NCBI RefSeq assembly: GCF_026339875.1
Contig: NZ_JAPEPZ010000001.1
Span: 1,984,001 to 2,048,000, forward strand
Direction of reading: 5' to 3'
Length of the DNA stretch: 64,000 bases
Source of the DNA: Streptomyces sp. NBC_01571
Lineage (GTDB): Bacteria; Actinomycetota; Actinomycetes; Streptomycetales; Streptomycetaceae
The translations under genes and the position numbers were made by a program. Below the pieces are notes generated by a model. It was given only the letters and a program-made list of their open reading frames with translations, had not been told where the DNA came from and searched no databases. Shown piece after piece: positions 18,048 to 26,264 of the stretch. How positions within the stretch are numbered: the first letter of the stretch is position 1; each line of letters starts with the position of its first letter.

Positions 18048-18671
18048 TTAGGCGCGGGGCTTCAGTGCCATGCGTCGGCGCAGGCTCTGCCCTGCGCCGG
18101 CGAGGACGTCAGTGACCTCCTTGGGAAACGTCACGTAGACGAAGTCGAGGGACGTCACCTTGTCGAACAGAAGCATCACGGCCTCGTGGCGCTGGATGCC
18201 CCGGCTCATGAGGTAGAACAGCTCCTCTTCGTCGAGCACTGGCTCCCCTCCGAGCGAGTTGAGGGTCGCTTCGGGATCCGACGCGAGCTCCATCGGGCGG
18301 TCGGCGACGACGTACTCGTGCGGCCACAGGTGCAGGTCTCCCCGGGGCGTGGCGATGACCGCCTGCTTGGGGTACACCTTGGCGGCCTGCTTGCCATGGC
18401 CGACGGTTATCGCGCCGGAGTTCAGCTGGTGGGGACGGGCACGCCACATCGACAGCTCGGGGACGCGGAACCTCGAGCGCAGCTCGGTCATCGGCTCCTC
18501 GACCACGATGATCCACGCGCCCTCCTCCGGGACGGCCTTACCGTCCTGCTCGGGGAAGTACATCGACGGCTCAGCGCCGATGGAGGCGCCGATGCTCCAG
18601 CCGTCGTCGGCGTGCTCCTTCATGGCGACGAGAGAGCGAATGTGCGGGGCGGCCTCGGTCAGAGAAGTCAT
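18048..18671 (-). CDS. hypothetical protein with weak SufB/SufD-like C-terminal stretch
   Basis: 207 residues from ATG 18671 (MTSLTEAAPHIRSLVAMKEH). Residues near 150-180 read VLDEEELFYLMSRGIQRHEA, which resembles the L-F-Y-L-x-S-R-G-I stretch near the C-terminus of the SufB/SufD iron-sulfur scaffold. The beta-rich part before it (HLWPHEYVVADRPMELAS) would fit a beta-helix. The protein is half the length of SufB, so this is only a hint. Phage-type operon context. Confidence 0.45.
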   Translation of the reverse strand: MTSLTEAAPHIRSLVAMKEHADDGWSIGASIGAEPSMYFPEQDGKAVPEEGAWIIVVEEPMTELRSRFRVPELSMWRARPHQLNSGAITVGHGKQAAKVYPKQAVIATPRGDLHLWPHEYVVADRPMELASDPEATLNSLGGEPVLDEEELFYLMSRGIQRHEAVMLLFDKVTSLDFVYVTFPKEVTDVLAGAGQSLRRRMALKPRA

Positions 18672-18685
18672 GGGGTGCCTGTCTG

Positions 18686-19177
18686 TCAACGTTTGTTGGT
18701 GCGGATCAGCAGATCCGCGGGGAAGTCGCCGGCGTCGGGCGAGACCAGGGCGACGAGACCGTCGGTGCCGATCCTGACGATGGTGTCGGTGCGCCCGGCG
18801 ATGCCATCGGTGATCGAGAGCGACCTCGCCGCGATGCGGTCCGCCGTCGCTCCTTCCGGGATCAGCACCGAGTCGCCGGCGCGCAGTGGACGGTCGAAGT
18901 AGTCGTGGACGGAGTCCGGTTCCGCGTCGGGGAGGGAGATCTCTTCGCACCCGGTGAGCTGTTCGAACACGGACTGCGGGATGACCAGTGCTTCGCCGAA
19001 GGTCACCTGGGTCTCGTCGGTGCTGCCGACGTAGACGATCAGCGGTTCACCGTCGTCGGCGAGCCGGGTCACCCGGCCGATCGCCAGGGACGCGCAGGAC
19101 TCGTAGCCCTTGTCGATGCCGGGCTCGGCGACGAGGACGTAGTCACCGGGCTTGGGTCGGTCGGTGTTACGGAACAT
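18686..19177 (-). CDS. hypothetical protein, beta-rich
   Basis: 163 residues from ATG 19177 (MFRNTDRPKPGDYVLVAEPG), with GGAG 8 bases upstream; this start is better than one 30 bases earlier. Repeated V/I-rich strands with Gly-Asp turns (KPGDYVLV, RAGDSVLIP) suggest a small barrel with two similar halves. No family recognised. Confidence 0.5.
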   Translation of the reverse strand: MFRNTDRPKPGDYVLVAEPGIDKGYESCASLAIGRVTRLADDGEPLIVYVGSTDETQVTFGEALVIPQSVFEQLTGCEEISLPDAEPDSVHDYFDRPLRAGDSVLIPEGATADRIAARSLSITDGIAGRTDTIVRIGTDGLVALVSPDAGDFPADLLIRTNKR

Positions 19178-19213
19178 GTGTGGGCTCCATTTGGATGTGC
19201 GGGGCATCGATGC

Positions 19214-19661
19214 TCATGACGGGCCTCCTTCCGGATCTGCGAATTCCGTGATCCGATCGAGCAGGCCACCGATGAGGCTCCAGAGCTCGTCGTCGTTCTC
19301 GTGCTCGGCCAGCCACTCGGCCGCCCGTAGCGACTCGTCGTCTTCACGGTCGCGCAGCGCGTCGGCGAGGGCCCGCGGTACTGCGTTGTCCCAGACAGCA
19401 GGCACAGCCCCGTCGACGATGTCGATGGCGCTGCGGACGTGTTGCTTGCGCTCAAGCAAGTCCGCGCGCTGGGCGCTGCGTTCCTCGAAGCGGGCGAGGT
19501 GCGCCGCGCAGCAACTGTCGAGCGGTCCGGGCTTTTCGGTGTCCCCGGTAGGAGCTGAGGTACCGGTCGGTCTCGGCGGATTTGTCGTACAACGCGTCGA
19601 TGGTGACGCTCTGCTGGCGTTCGGTCAGCTCGATGCTGATGGTGGGTTCGGTGGCCGTCAT
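19214..19661 (-). pseudogene. hypothetical helical protein split by a one-base shift
   Basis: ATG 19661 gives MTATEPTISIELTERQQSVT to SAETDRYLSSYRG; the frame then degrades to an Arg-rich tail ending at 19452. In the next frame DTEKPGPLDSCCAAHLARFE runs straight into LLERKQHVRSAIDIVDGAVP and on to 19214. One G too many in the run at 19543-19546 explains both. Joined length is about 148 residues; unknown function. The ATG overlaps the preceding stop as ATGA-type coupling. Confidence 0.55.
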
Positions 19662-19993
19662 CGCGAAGCCTCTTTGTGATCGGACGCCACGCCCTCGGCA
19701 CAGAGCCTGACGAGGGCCATGAGCATGTCCATGCGGTGCCCGCCCCAGTGGACGGTCCGCTGACCCTCCAACTTGACGGTGATCACCGGGGTCTGCTGGC
19801 AGCCGAGCTTCTCAGTGACGTGGCGGTGGTTCTCGTCGCCCGGCTCAAGGTCGATCTTCGTGTAGGCGATGCCTTTGCGCTCGAAGAGCTGTATGGCCTT
19901 GTCGAAGTTTGGGCAGTCCCGCGGGCCGTAGATCGTGATCGTCGGCAGAACACGCGCCGTCTGCGGGAGGTCCATGCTGTTGACGGTGGGCAT
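19658..19993 (-). CDS. NrdH/glutaredoxin-like protein with single active-site Cys
   Basis: 111 residues from ATG 19993. TITIYGPRDCPNFDKAIQLF, the linker KGIAYTKIDLEPGDE, the cis-Pro motif QQTPVITVK and the Trp-Gly-Gly-H end follow the order of NrdH redoxins, which reduce ribonucleotide reductase. The usual C-x-x-C is C-P-N-F here (Cys27, Phe30), so only a monothiol mechanism is possible. Phage replicons often carry such redoxins. Confidence 0.7.
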   Translation of the reverse strand: MPTVNSMDLPQTARVLPTITIYGPRDCPNFDKAIQLFERKGIAYTKIDLEPGDENHRHVTEKLGCQQTPVITVKLEGQRTVHWGGHRMDMLMALVRLCAEGVASDHKEASR

Positions 19994-20051
19994 GCGGATG
20001 CCTTTCTGGCTCGTGGGAGGGACTGCGGCTGTGTGGAGGCACGGTGCGCAG

Positions 20052-20642
20052 CTAGGGCGCGACGACGGTGACGCCCTCGTCGAGCACAGCGCGGATCTCG
20101 TTGATGCGCTGCCGGTCGATCTCCGTCGTCGGCTCAGCGGGAGAATCGGCAGCATGCCGCTGCACATGAGTGCGCTGGGCGGAGGTTCCCCTCTTCTTCG
20201 GTGGCACGCCGGCGTCCATCGAGATGGTGACGGCGCGTGCAGTGCCGCCGCTGCCGTCGGCCATGTCAGGGACCAGCTCACAGAAGTAGTGGCCGGCTTC
20301 GATGTCGAGTGCTTCGTCGAACTTCCACCCGGTGATGTATGCGGTTCCGTTGGAGTTGAGCCCACGGACTTCGTAGACGTGCTCGCCGGTCTCGTCGTCG
20401 GCGCAACGCTGCAGCATGAGCTTGCGGGCATCCCGGTCCACAAGGACGATGAGCTTCATCTTTGGCATGTTGCCCGGCCAGCGAGCACCGGCGTCGCCGG
20501 GCGATGGACGGAGCCAGTCCCGCGTGCCCGCGGACAGGGTGATCTGCGAGCGTCCGTTCTCGCTGTGGAGCACGGTGAGCTTCGCTGGTCGCTGCTTGCG
20601 CCGCGACTGGCGCAGGTCAGGGCGATAGATCTCGAAGGGCAT
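20052..20642 (-). CDS. hypothetical protein
   Basis: 196 residues. A basic N-terminus (MPFEIYRPDLRQSRRKQRPA) precedes a beta-rich domain (KMKLIVLVDRDARKLMLQRC, VYEVRGLNSNGTAYITGWKF), and a charged C-terminal helix with a K-K-R patch follows. It may be nucleic-acid-binding; not recognised. Confidence 0.5.
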   Translation of the reverse strand: MPFEIYRPDLRQSRRKQRPAKLTVLHSENGRSQITLSAGTRDWLRPSPGDAGARWPGNMPKMKLIVLVDRDARKLMLQRCADDETGEHVYEVRGLNSNGTAYITGWKFDEALDIEAGHYFCELVPDMADGSGGTARAVTISMDAGVPPKKRGTSAQRTHVQRHAADSPAEPTTEIDRQRINEIRAVLDEGVTVVAP

Positions 20643-20685
20643 GATTGCGCTCCTTCCAGAGGCCGGTCAGGAGGGTGTGCCTGGG

Positions 20686-20820
20686 TCAGCCGGCGAGGTG
20701 GTGGCTCAGACGCGCGATGTAGTCGGCATAGCCCTGCGCGACGGCGAAGCCGCTCGTCTTGGTCGCCAGCCGGTCTTCCCACGAGGCGTAGGTCTGGCGG
20801 GTGGTGTTGTAGGCCTGCAT
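20686..20820 (-). CDS. 44-residue small protein with strong ribosome site
   Basis: ATG 20820 is preceded at 7 bases by AAGGAGG, the best Shine-Dalgarno of the region. The peptide MQAYNTTRQTYASWEDRLAT continues to SHHLAG. The downstream gene starts 43 bases later. Too short for family assignment, but the ribosome site makes it a likely gene. Confidence 0.5.
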   Translation of the reverse strand: MQAYNTTRQTYASWEDRLATKTSGFAVAQGYADYIARLSHHLAG

Positions 20821-21016
20821 CAGCGAGCCTCCTTGGTGTCTGGTTGGCGGCCGATGCGTGTCCCAGCTGGTGCACTGAGGGGCCTCATCGGTGTCTTGCC
20901 CGGGGCATCGGCGATCAGCGTCGCCCTCCCGTCTGGCCGGTGGCTGCGACGCGTCTTGCTCGGTGCATCACCGGGACTCGGAAACGCCACTGACGAGACG
21001 TCGATGGACAAGAAGG

Positions 21017-21050
21017 GAACGGGCCGGGTGCACGAACACCCGGCCCGTTC
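21017..21050. terminator. perfect 14-bp hairpin
   Basis: GAACGGGCCGGGTG (21017-21030), loop CACGAA, CACCCGGCCCGTTC (21037-21050). No T-run on either side, as is common for Streptomyces terminators. A second hairpin follows at 21070-21088. Confidence 0.5.
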
Positions 21051-21275
21051 CGGTATCGATCCCGCACCCGGGTCGGCTATGCCGACCCAGACCCCCGAGG
21101 CCAGCGCCCGTAGGGCGCGAAACCTAGGGGGACACGCTGTCACCCATCGGAACGTGACGCGAAGTGCTTGTTCCACCGGAGGGCGGTGATCTTCTTCATG
21201 AGGGAGTCCTCTTCTTGATCATGCGTGTTCGGTGTGCGGTCGCCGCAGTGACCGCCCGGCTGTGGGATCACAACC

Positions 21276-21300
21276 GGGCCGTCGTCGGATGGGTACGGGT
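21276..21300. repeat. 25-bp direct repeat, copy 1
   Basis: Bases 21276-21300 (GGGCCGTCGTCGGATG then GGTACGGGT) recur exactly at 21772-21796. Both copies lie in the short gaps on either side of the gene at 21381-21731. Confidence 0.8.
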
Positions 21301-21380
21301 TAGCCGGTAAAGGGCAGCGGGGTACGGGGACGGCCTCGGGCCGGGACGGGTGTCCGGGCGCGGGGCCGTGGCGGAGCTGT

Positions 21381-21731
21381 TCAGTGGATCGAAGCGACTG
21401 AGGGGTATGCCTTGAGGTCTCGTGTGAGTGCCGCAGCAGTGACGAGGTCCGCCGGGCGGCGGCCCGTGATCCCTACGTGAAGCACCACCTTCGGGGGCTC
21501 GTGTTGGGCGGTCGATACGTGGTAGCGCCTGCTTCGCACCTGGAAGTGGTAGCTGCCGAGGCAGATCACATCGCTGTCCTGCGGTAGCGGTGCTCCGAGG
21601 AGATCGAGCTCGAAGGTTACGTAGGTCGGGTCCTCCGGCTCCTGCTCGCCACGCAGCCGAACGACGACGCGTACAACATCTATGGTGTGCTCCTGGTCAC
21701 GGGTGCTGGTGGTACTCGGGGGCTGGGGCAT
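21381..21731 (-). CDS. hypothetical protein
   Basis: 116 residues (MPQPPSTTSTRDQEHTIDVV; TYVTFELDLLGAPLPQDSDV), probably a beta-sandwich-like small protein. It is bracketed by the two copies of the 25-bp repeat, suggesting a separate transcription unit. Not recognised. Confidence 0.5.
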   Translation of the reverse strand: MPQPPSTTSTRDQEHTIDVVRVVVRLRGEQEPEDPTYVTFELDLLGAPLPQDSDVICLGSYHFQVRSRRYHVSTAQHEPPKVVLHVGITGRRPADLVTAAALTRDLKAYPSVASIH

Positions 21732-21771
21732 GTCGGTCCCTTCGGATGCGGGGTGGGGGCCGCCGGGAGCG

Positions 21772-21796
21772 GGGCCGTCGTCGGATGGGTACGGGT
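21772..21796. repeat. 25-bp direct repeat, copy 2
   Basis: Identical to 21276-21300. It lies just downstream of the helicase stop (21798) and 41 bases upstream of the next start (21731). Confidence 0.8.
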
Positions 21797-21797
21797 A

Positions 21798-23666
21798 TCA
21801 GACCCGCTCGGAAGCCCAGAGGTCGTTGAGGTCCTCGCGGATCTCTTCTTCCAGGGCGGCGAGGAGTGCCTGCTCGGCGTTGAAGTCCCCGGACACGGCC
21901 TGGATGAGGTCGTCCTGGACCTGCTGCTTGCCGGCGAGCACCGAGGGCATCCGCTCGTCCTGCGTTCCCTTGGCGATGAGCCGGTGGATGATCACTGGCC
22001 GCTGCTGGCCGGGGCGGTGCAGCCGACCGTTCGTCTGCATGTAGTGCTCGAGCGAGAACGGCAGCGTGTACCAGATCATTGTCGAGCCGCCGTGCTGCAG
22101 GTTCAGGCCGTGCCCCGCGGCGGCGGGGTGGAGCAGCATCACCGGGATCTGCTTGGCGTTCCACCGGCGGACCATGTCGCGCGAGCCGTCGAAGGCCTGC
22201 GCGTCGATGCCGACCTTCCGGAGCCTCGTAAGCAGCTGCTCCTTGTCCGACTTGAAGTGATAGGCGATGAGCACGGGCTCGCCGCCATTGTTGCGCACGA
22301 GGTACTCGGCCATCTCGAGCTTCTTGTCGTGGATGACCTCGTACCGGCCCTTCGTGGCCGGGTCGTCGGGATCCGCAGTGTAGAGCGTGCCCGAAGCGAA
22401 CTGCATGAGCTTGCTGGTAAGCACCGCCTGATTCTCGGCGATGATCGACTCGACGCTCTGTGTCACCTTTCCGTCGTCGTCGGTGTAGGTCCGCACGATG
22501 TCCAGGACCAGGTCACGCTTGAATTCCTTGTAAGCCTGAAGCAGGTCAGGCGGGAGCGTGACGTTGACGTCCTGGATGGTGAGCGATGGCAAGATCAGTG
22601 TGGTGTTCTGCGCGCTCATCACCAGGTGCGAGATGGCCTGATGGATCTCGGCCTCGGCGTTCGCCGTGGGGATCCACTTCGCCGGCGTCGTCGTACCGGG
22701 AACCATCTTCGGGACGAACCACCGGTTGCGGAACTGGGTGATATCCCGGCCGAGCGCTTGGCCTTGGTCGAGCAGGTAAATCTGGCTCCACAGGTCGTGG
22801 AGACCATTCGGGCTCGGTGTTCCCGTCAGCTCGATGAGCCGGGTCATGGCCGGCCGCACCGTTGCCAGGGCCAGGAAGCGCTGCGAGTTGTGCGACTTGA
22901 AACCCTGGGACTCGTCGATGATGACCGTCTGGAAGGGCCAGATGATGGTGTTCTGGCCGTTGATGTTCTGGACCGGCAGCTGGTCGACCAGACCGAAGCG
23001 GCACTGAGCGCAGCCTGCGCCGGAACAGGTTCGGCAGTCATAGGCTTCCCACGCCACCAGGGCCGACTTGAGCAACTCCTGAATCCAGGCGCGGATCTTG
23101 GCCTTGGCGGGGACCCGGTTGTTGGCGTTGCCGGCGACCAGAGCACGGTATTCGTCGATCAGCTCGTCTCGGCCCAGTGGCCCCCGTGCCTGGAGCAGAC
23201 CCAGGATCGCCGTCGCCTCCGGTGAGACGGTCGGGGCAGGCACTGCGCCTGGCACTGGCGTGATCAGCTTCGTCTCCTGGGACGGCTGAGTCAGCAGCTC
23301 CTGGTTGATGAAGTACATCGTCGGCGGATCTGTGGCGACTTCCTGGAAGCGCTTCAGGCGCTTGGCCTTGGAGAGCTTCCTGTCGTTCTCGTCGACGATG
23401 AGCGACTTCGTCCGGATGGGGAAGCCCCACTTCTCGATCTCGTCGATCCAGGTGGAGCGGGCGATCGCCACGGGCGCTATGACGAGGATGTGACCCATCG
23501 GGCGGATCGTCTGTAGTACCGCGAGGGTGCTGAGCGTCTTCATGCCACCTACGGGGACCCATGCACCTGCGAAAGGGTGGTCAACGAGGAAGTCGTGGAT
23601 CTGCTGCTGATGCGGCATCAGCGAGATCGGGGACGGAGCAGTAGCCGTAGTCATGTCGCTGGTCAT
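21798..23666 (-). CDS. SNF2-like SF2 helicase/translocase, phage type
   Basis: 622 residues (or 618 from the second ATG, 23654, better spaced from the AGAAGGG). Motif I is the modified P-loop VPVGGMKT (about 37-44), motif II V-I-I-D-E-S-Q, motif III ELTGTPSPNGL, and the C-terminal lobe ends with motif V/VI AGHGLNLQHGG and QTNGRLHRPGQQRPV. The Q-x-x-G-R-x-x-R-x-G-Q pattern is SNF2/SSL-like. A pair of CxxC (CRTCSGAGCAQC) sits in a mid-protein insert. It would move on DNA using ATP in replication or recombination; it stands among primase, polymerase and nuclease genes. Confidence 0.85.
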   Translation of the reverse strand: MTSDMTTATAPSPISLMPHQQQIHDFLVDHPFAGAWVPVGGMKTLSTLAVLQTIRPMGHILVIAPVAIARSTWIDEIEKWGFPIRTKSLIVDENDRKLSKAKRLKRFQEVATDPPTMYFINQELLTQPSQETKLITPVPGAVPAPTVSPEATAILGLLQARGPLGRDELIDEYRALVAGNANNRVPAKAKIRAWIQELLKSALVAWEAYDCRTCSGAGCAQCRFGLVDQLPVQNINGQNTIIWPFQTVIIDESQGFKSHNSQRFLALATVRPAMTRLIELTGTPSPNGLHDLWSQIYLLDQGQALGRDITQFRNRWFVPKMVPGTTTPAKWIPTANAEAEIHQAISHLVMSAQNTTLILPSLTIQDVNVTLPPDLLQAYKEFKRDLVLDIVRTYTDDDGKVTQSVESIIAENQAVLTSKLMQFASGTLYTADPDDPATKGRYEVIHDKKLEMAEYLVRNNGGEPVLIAYHFKSDKEQLLTRLRKVGIDAQAFDGSRDMVRRWNAKQIPVMLLHPAAAGHGLNLQHGGSTMIWYTLPFSLEHYMQTNGRLHRPGQQRPVIIHRLIAKGTQDERMPSVLAGKQQVQDDLIQAVSGDFNAEQALLAALEEEIREDLNDLWASERV

Positions 23667-23687
23667 CCCTTCTCTTCGAGTGAGTGG

Positions 23688-23838
23688 TCAGGCATGGAAG
23701 GCCTCTTGAATAGGGGCGAGTCGGGGATGGGCCTCGTCGGCTCTCTGTTTTTGCTGCGCGACCTCGGTCTCCAGCTCGGCGACCCTCGCTTCGAGCTGCG
23801 TGACGCGCGTTGGCTCCAGGGGGCGGTCGAGGACGCCG
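23688..23838 (-). other. coiled-coil coding stretch without a start codon
   Basis: Between the helicase and the next gene the minus strand encodes VTQLEARVAELETEVAQQKQ then RADEAHPRL to TGA 23688, a clear heptad pattern, but there is no ATG/GTG/TTG in frame after the upstream stop. It is in a different frame from the preceding gene. Joining it to that gene by a one-base shift would give a C-terminal coiled coil. Either a non-standard start or another frameshift. Confidence 0.4.
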
Positions 23839-24534
23839 TCAGGCGCGGGTGCGGGCGGTGGCCTGCCGGGCGCGGAAGGTGTTGATGAGTGCTGCTGCGG
23901 CGCCCTCGGGGGAGTGGTAGGGGTCGGTGATGCCGGGTCCGGTCCAGCGGCCGTTCTCCGTGTACCGGATCGGTCCGGTCTCGGTGTCGTCGACGCGGAC
24001 CGAGCGGGTGCCGGCGTCGGTCTCGCGGCCCAGCTCGGCGTCCTGGAGGGCGCTGAGGATCGTGCGGACGCTGCCGTGGCGGCCGGCGTCCTCGAGCAGG
24101 AGCGCCGTGGACTCCAGCCGAGCACTGGTGTCGGTGGCGATGGCGGACAGTTCCTGGGCGAGGGCGCGGACTTCAGGCGCGGTATCGGGGGCGGAGGCTT
24201 CGACGCTGCGGGCCGCGGTGGCCAGTTCGTCCAGGGCGGAGGCGGCCGCTCGGCAGTCGGCCCGGTTCTTCGCGCAGGGGCCGCTGGGCAGCTGGGCCGC
24301 CGCTGCGTCGAGGGCGGCGAGCGCGTGGAGGGTGTCATCAGGCAGGGAGGCCAGGGTGCGGGTGCCGGCCTGGACGTCGCGGTAGGTGCGGAAGGCGGTG
24401 GCGAGGGCCTGGTCGGCGGCGTGGGGGTCGGGGAAGGGGCCGTCGAGGTCGGAGGGCGGCTTCGACGCGGTGGCGCCGAGGCGGGCGGTGGCCAGTTCGG
24501 TGAAGGCCAGCAGGCGGGCGAGGGGGAAGGCCAT
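23839..24534 (-). CDS. hypothetical helical protein
   Basis: 231 residues, Ala-rich helices (ALDELATAARSVEASAPDTA; ALAQELSAIATDTSARLEST), then a short beta part (GPIRYTENGRWTGPGITDPY) and a last helix. The ATG directly abuts the upstream TAG. May be longer at its C-terminus (see 23688-23838). Not recognised. Confidence 0.55.
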   Translation of the reverse strand: MAFPLARLLAFTELATARLGATASKPPSDLDGPFPDPHAADQALATAFRTYRDVQAGTRTLASLPDDTLHALAALDAAAAQLPSGPCAKNRADCRAAASALDELATAARSVEASAPDTAPEVRALAQELSAIATDTSARLESTALLLEDAGRHGSVRTILSALQDAELGRETDAGTRSVRVDDTETGPIRYTENGRWTGPGITDPYHSPEGAAAALINTFRARQATARTRA

Positions 24535-25053
24535 CTATTCACGTTCGTCGCCGGTGGCGTCGGAGAGCAGGGCCCGGGCGGGTTCACGGACCTGGTCCAG
24601 GAGGCGGACGACGCGCAGGCATCCGCCGCGGGTACCGGACGCGTCGTGCTCCCGCACGATTGCCTCCAGGCCGTCGAGGATCGCGGCCACGTGCGGCTGG
24701 CGCAGGGCGTGGAAGAAGTAGGCGCGGGCGGCGGAGTCGACGATCTCCTGGCGCTGGAGCGGAATGGGGGAGAGCGCGGCCCGGGCCTCGGAGACACTGG
24801 AGTACGGCTGGTGCTCTGCGTCGGCCGTGCCGTGCAGGGCGATATGGAAGACCCCGACGTCCTCGGCCGCCCGCGGAGCGTCCGTGCGCCGGGGGCCGAC
24901 ATCCGTTCCGACGCGGCCGCGGTAGGCGCCGCCGGCGGCGTCGACCTGGCCCACGACTACGTCGTTGGCGTCGACGACTTCGGCCGATGCGGAGCCGTCG
25001 GCGGGCGGGCGCAGCCGGAATGCCGGGAACGCCTGCAGGACCGGGCTGTTCAT
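24535..25053 (-). CDS. hypothetical protein
   Basis: 172 residues from ATG 25053, with a good AGAGGAG 5 bases upstream. Begins MNSPVLQAFPAFRLRPPADG; the C-terminal half is helical (IVDSAARAYFFHALRQPHVA). Paired with the next gene, which it touches without a gap. No family recognised. Confidence 0.55.
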   Translation of the reverse strand: MNSPVLQAFPAFRLRPPADGSASAEVVDANDVVVGQVDAAGGAYRGRVGTDVGPRRTDAPRAAEDVGVFHIALHGTADAEHQPYSSVSEARAALSPIPLQRQEIVDSAARAYFFHALRQPHVAAILDGLEAIVREHDASGTRGGCLRVVRLLDQVREPARALLSDATGDERE

Positions 25054-25279
25054 GGGTCTCCTCTGGTGGTGGAAGTCGGGCCGGCGCGGGCGGGTGCGCC
25101 GACCCGGGGCGAGCGGATGGTCAGTTCGAAGTGCTCAGGGCGGGAAGGTTGCGGACCCGCGGGTCGGGCCCGAGGGCTTCGCGCACGCGTTGCAGCACTG
25201 CCACCGGGTCGTCAGGCTGCTCGACTGCGCCAACCTGTCCGTCCTGCTCGTTCAGTGCGGTGTTGATGACGGTGGGGTT
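25054..25279 (-). other. in-frame continuation after a TAG stop
   Basis: After the TAG of the gene at 25280-25663, the same frame stays open for 52 codons (TVINTALNEQDGQVGAVEQP, then DDPVAVLQRVREALGPDPRV) to TGA about 25130, with protein-like composition but no standard start codon. It might be read-through, a CTG start, or a mutated start. Confidence 0.3.
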
Positions 25280-25663
25280 CTACTGCCGCACCTTGTTGCG
25301 GGCGTCCTTGTCAGCCTGGTGATGCTGGTCGCTGAGCTGCTGGACGTGGCTGAGGTCGCCTCGGCGGGCGGCGGCACGCACGTTGAGGGCGAGGGCGCGT
25401 AGCAGTTCGAGTTCGCCGACGTAGGCCTCGTCGTCTGGCGTCTGGTAGTCGGCGATCTCTTCGAGCTGGGTGATCGCGTCGTTCCAGCCAGTGCCGTACC
25501 AGATGGGTCCGGTGAGGGCGGTACAGGTGACCGGGATGGCACGGAGTCGGCCGATGCACTTCTGGATGACCTCAGTGCGGTACCCATCCAGCAGTTCGAC
25601 GATCTCTGCGTCGGCAGTGGCGAGCACTCCGGGGTGATTGATGATCCGATCGCGAGTGCTCAT
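25280..25663 (-). CDS. hypothetical protein
   Basis: 127 residues from ATG 25663 (MSTRDRIINHPGVLATADAE), coupled to the upstream gene by ATGA. Helical and charged, ending QLSDQHHQADKDARNKVRQ. No family recognised. Confidence 0.55.
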   Translation of the reverse strand: MSTRDRIINHPGVLATADAEIVELLDGYRTEVIQKCIGRLRAIPVTCTALTGPIWYGTGWNDAITQLEEIADYQTPDDEAYVGELELLRALALNVRAAARRGDLSHVQQLSDQHHQADKDARNKVRQ

Positions 25664-25953
25664 GCGGCACGCCCCGAGCAGCGGGCCGTGCGCCGGTTGG
25701 CGTCGTGGACGCTGCACCTCTCGCGGCCCTGCTTGCGGGCCCACCACGTCTGCGCGACGTCCGTCTGCGCGTTGATCTGCGCCATGTGCCCATTTACCAG
25801 GCCGATCACGGTGGTGGCGTAGCCGACGACGTACAGGCTGATGAAGACGGTGTCGGGCTCGCGCAGCATCCCGGAGGAGAACTCGTCGCGCTGGCCGGAG
25901 TCTTTGGTCTCATACTGCGGTTGCCGGGCCGCGGCTATGTATGTGTGGGTCAT
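25660..25953 (-). CDS. small hypothetical protein
   Basis: 97 residues (MTHTYIAAARQPQYETKDSG). A hydrophobic stretch TVFISLYVVGYATTVIGLVN (about 35-54) could be one membrane helix or a core strand-helix. It overlaps both neighbours by 4 bases, so all three are co-translated. Confidence 0.5.
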   Translation of the reverse strand: MTHTYIAAARQPQYETKDSGQRDEFSSGMLREPDTVFISLYVVGYATTVIGLVNGHMAQINAQTDVAQTWWARKQGRERCSVHDANRRTARCSGRAA

Positions 25954-26264
25954 GGTGCTGCTCCCTGTTGGTCGGATGAGGTCTTGAGGAGGTGCGCGAT
26001 GAAGACGTCGACGCTCGCCTTGTCATCGACGACGTGAACCTCGGCGCCGTGGCGGCGCAGCTTGGCGTGCGTGAGCTGTTGCAGCTTCCGCAGCTGGCCG
26101 CCGGGGCGTTTGACCTCGACGAACACGGTGCCGCGGGGGGCGACGACGATCCGGTCGGGCACTCCCCCGCGGGCTGGTGAGACGAATTTCAGGCACAGGA
26201 AGCCGTGCGCCCGGCACTGGCTGAGGAGATAGTCCTCGATGGTGCTCTCTCGCGTGCGAGCCAT
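25950..26264 (-). CDS. VRR-NUC domain nuclease
   Basis: 104 residues. GGVPDRIVVAPRGTVFVEVK then RPGGQLRKLQ gives the VRR-NUC signature: Asp37, Glu50, Lys52 and Gln57. These small PD-(D/E)XK proteins, common in phages, cut structured DNA or act as Holliday-junction-type nucleases; Mg2+-dependent. Length fits stand-alone members. The ATG overlaps the upstream TGA. Confidence 0.85.
   Translation of the reverse strand: MARTRESTIEDYLLSQCRAHGFLCLKFVSPARGGVPDRIVVAPRGTVFVEVKRPGGQLRKLQQLTHAKLRRHGAEVHVVDDKASVDVFIAHLLKTSSDQQGAAP

Larger units (their letters stand above)
20821..21380. other. 560-bp intergenic region with hairpins and a repeat
   Basis: No convincing gene, apart from a 19-codon ORF at 21199-21140 on the minus strand (MKKITALRWNKHFASRSDG) that could be a leader peptide. 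It contains a perfect 14-bp hairpin (21017-21050), a second palindrome GGGTCGGC-TAT-GCCGACCC (21070-21088) and one copy of a 25-bp direct repeat (21276-21300). It interrupts the otherwise tightly packed leftward operon, so it probably holds a terminator and a new promoter. Confidence 0.5.
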
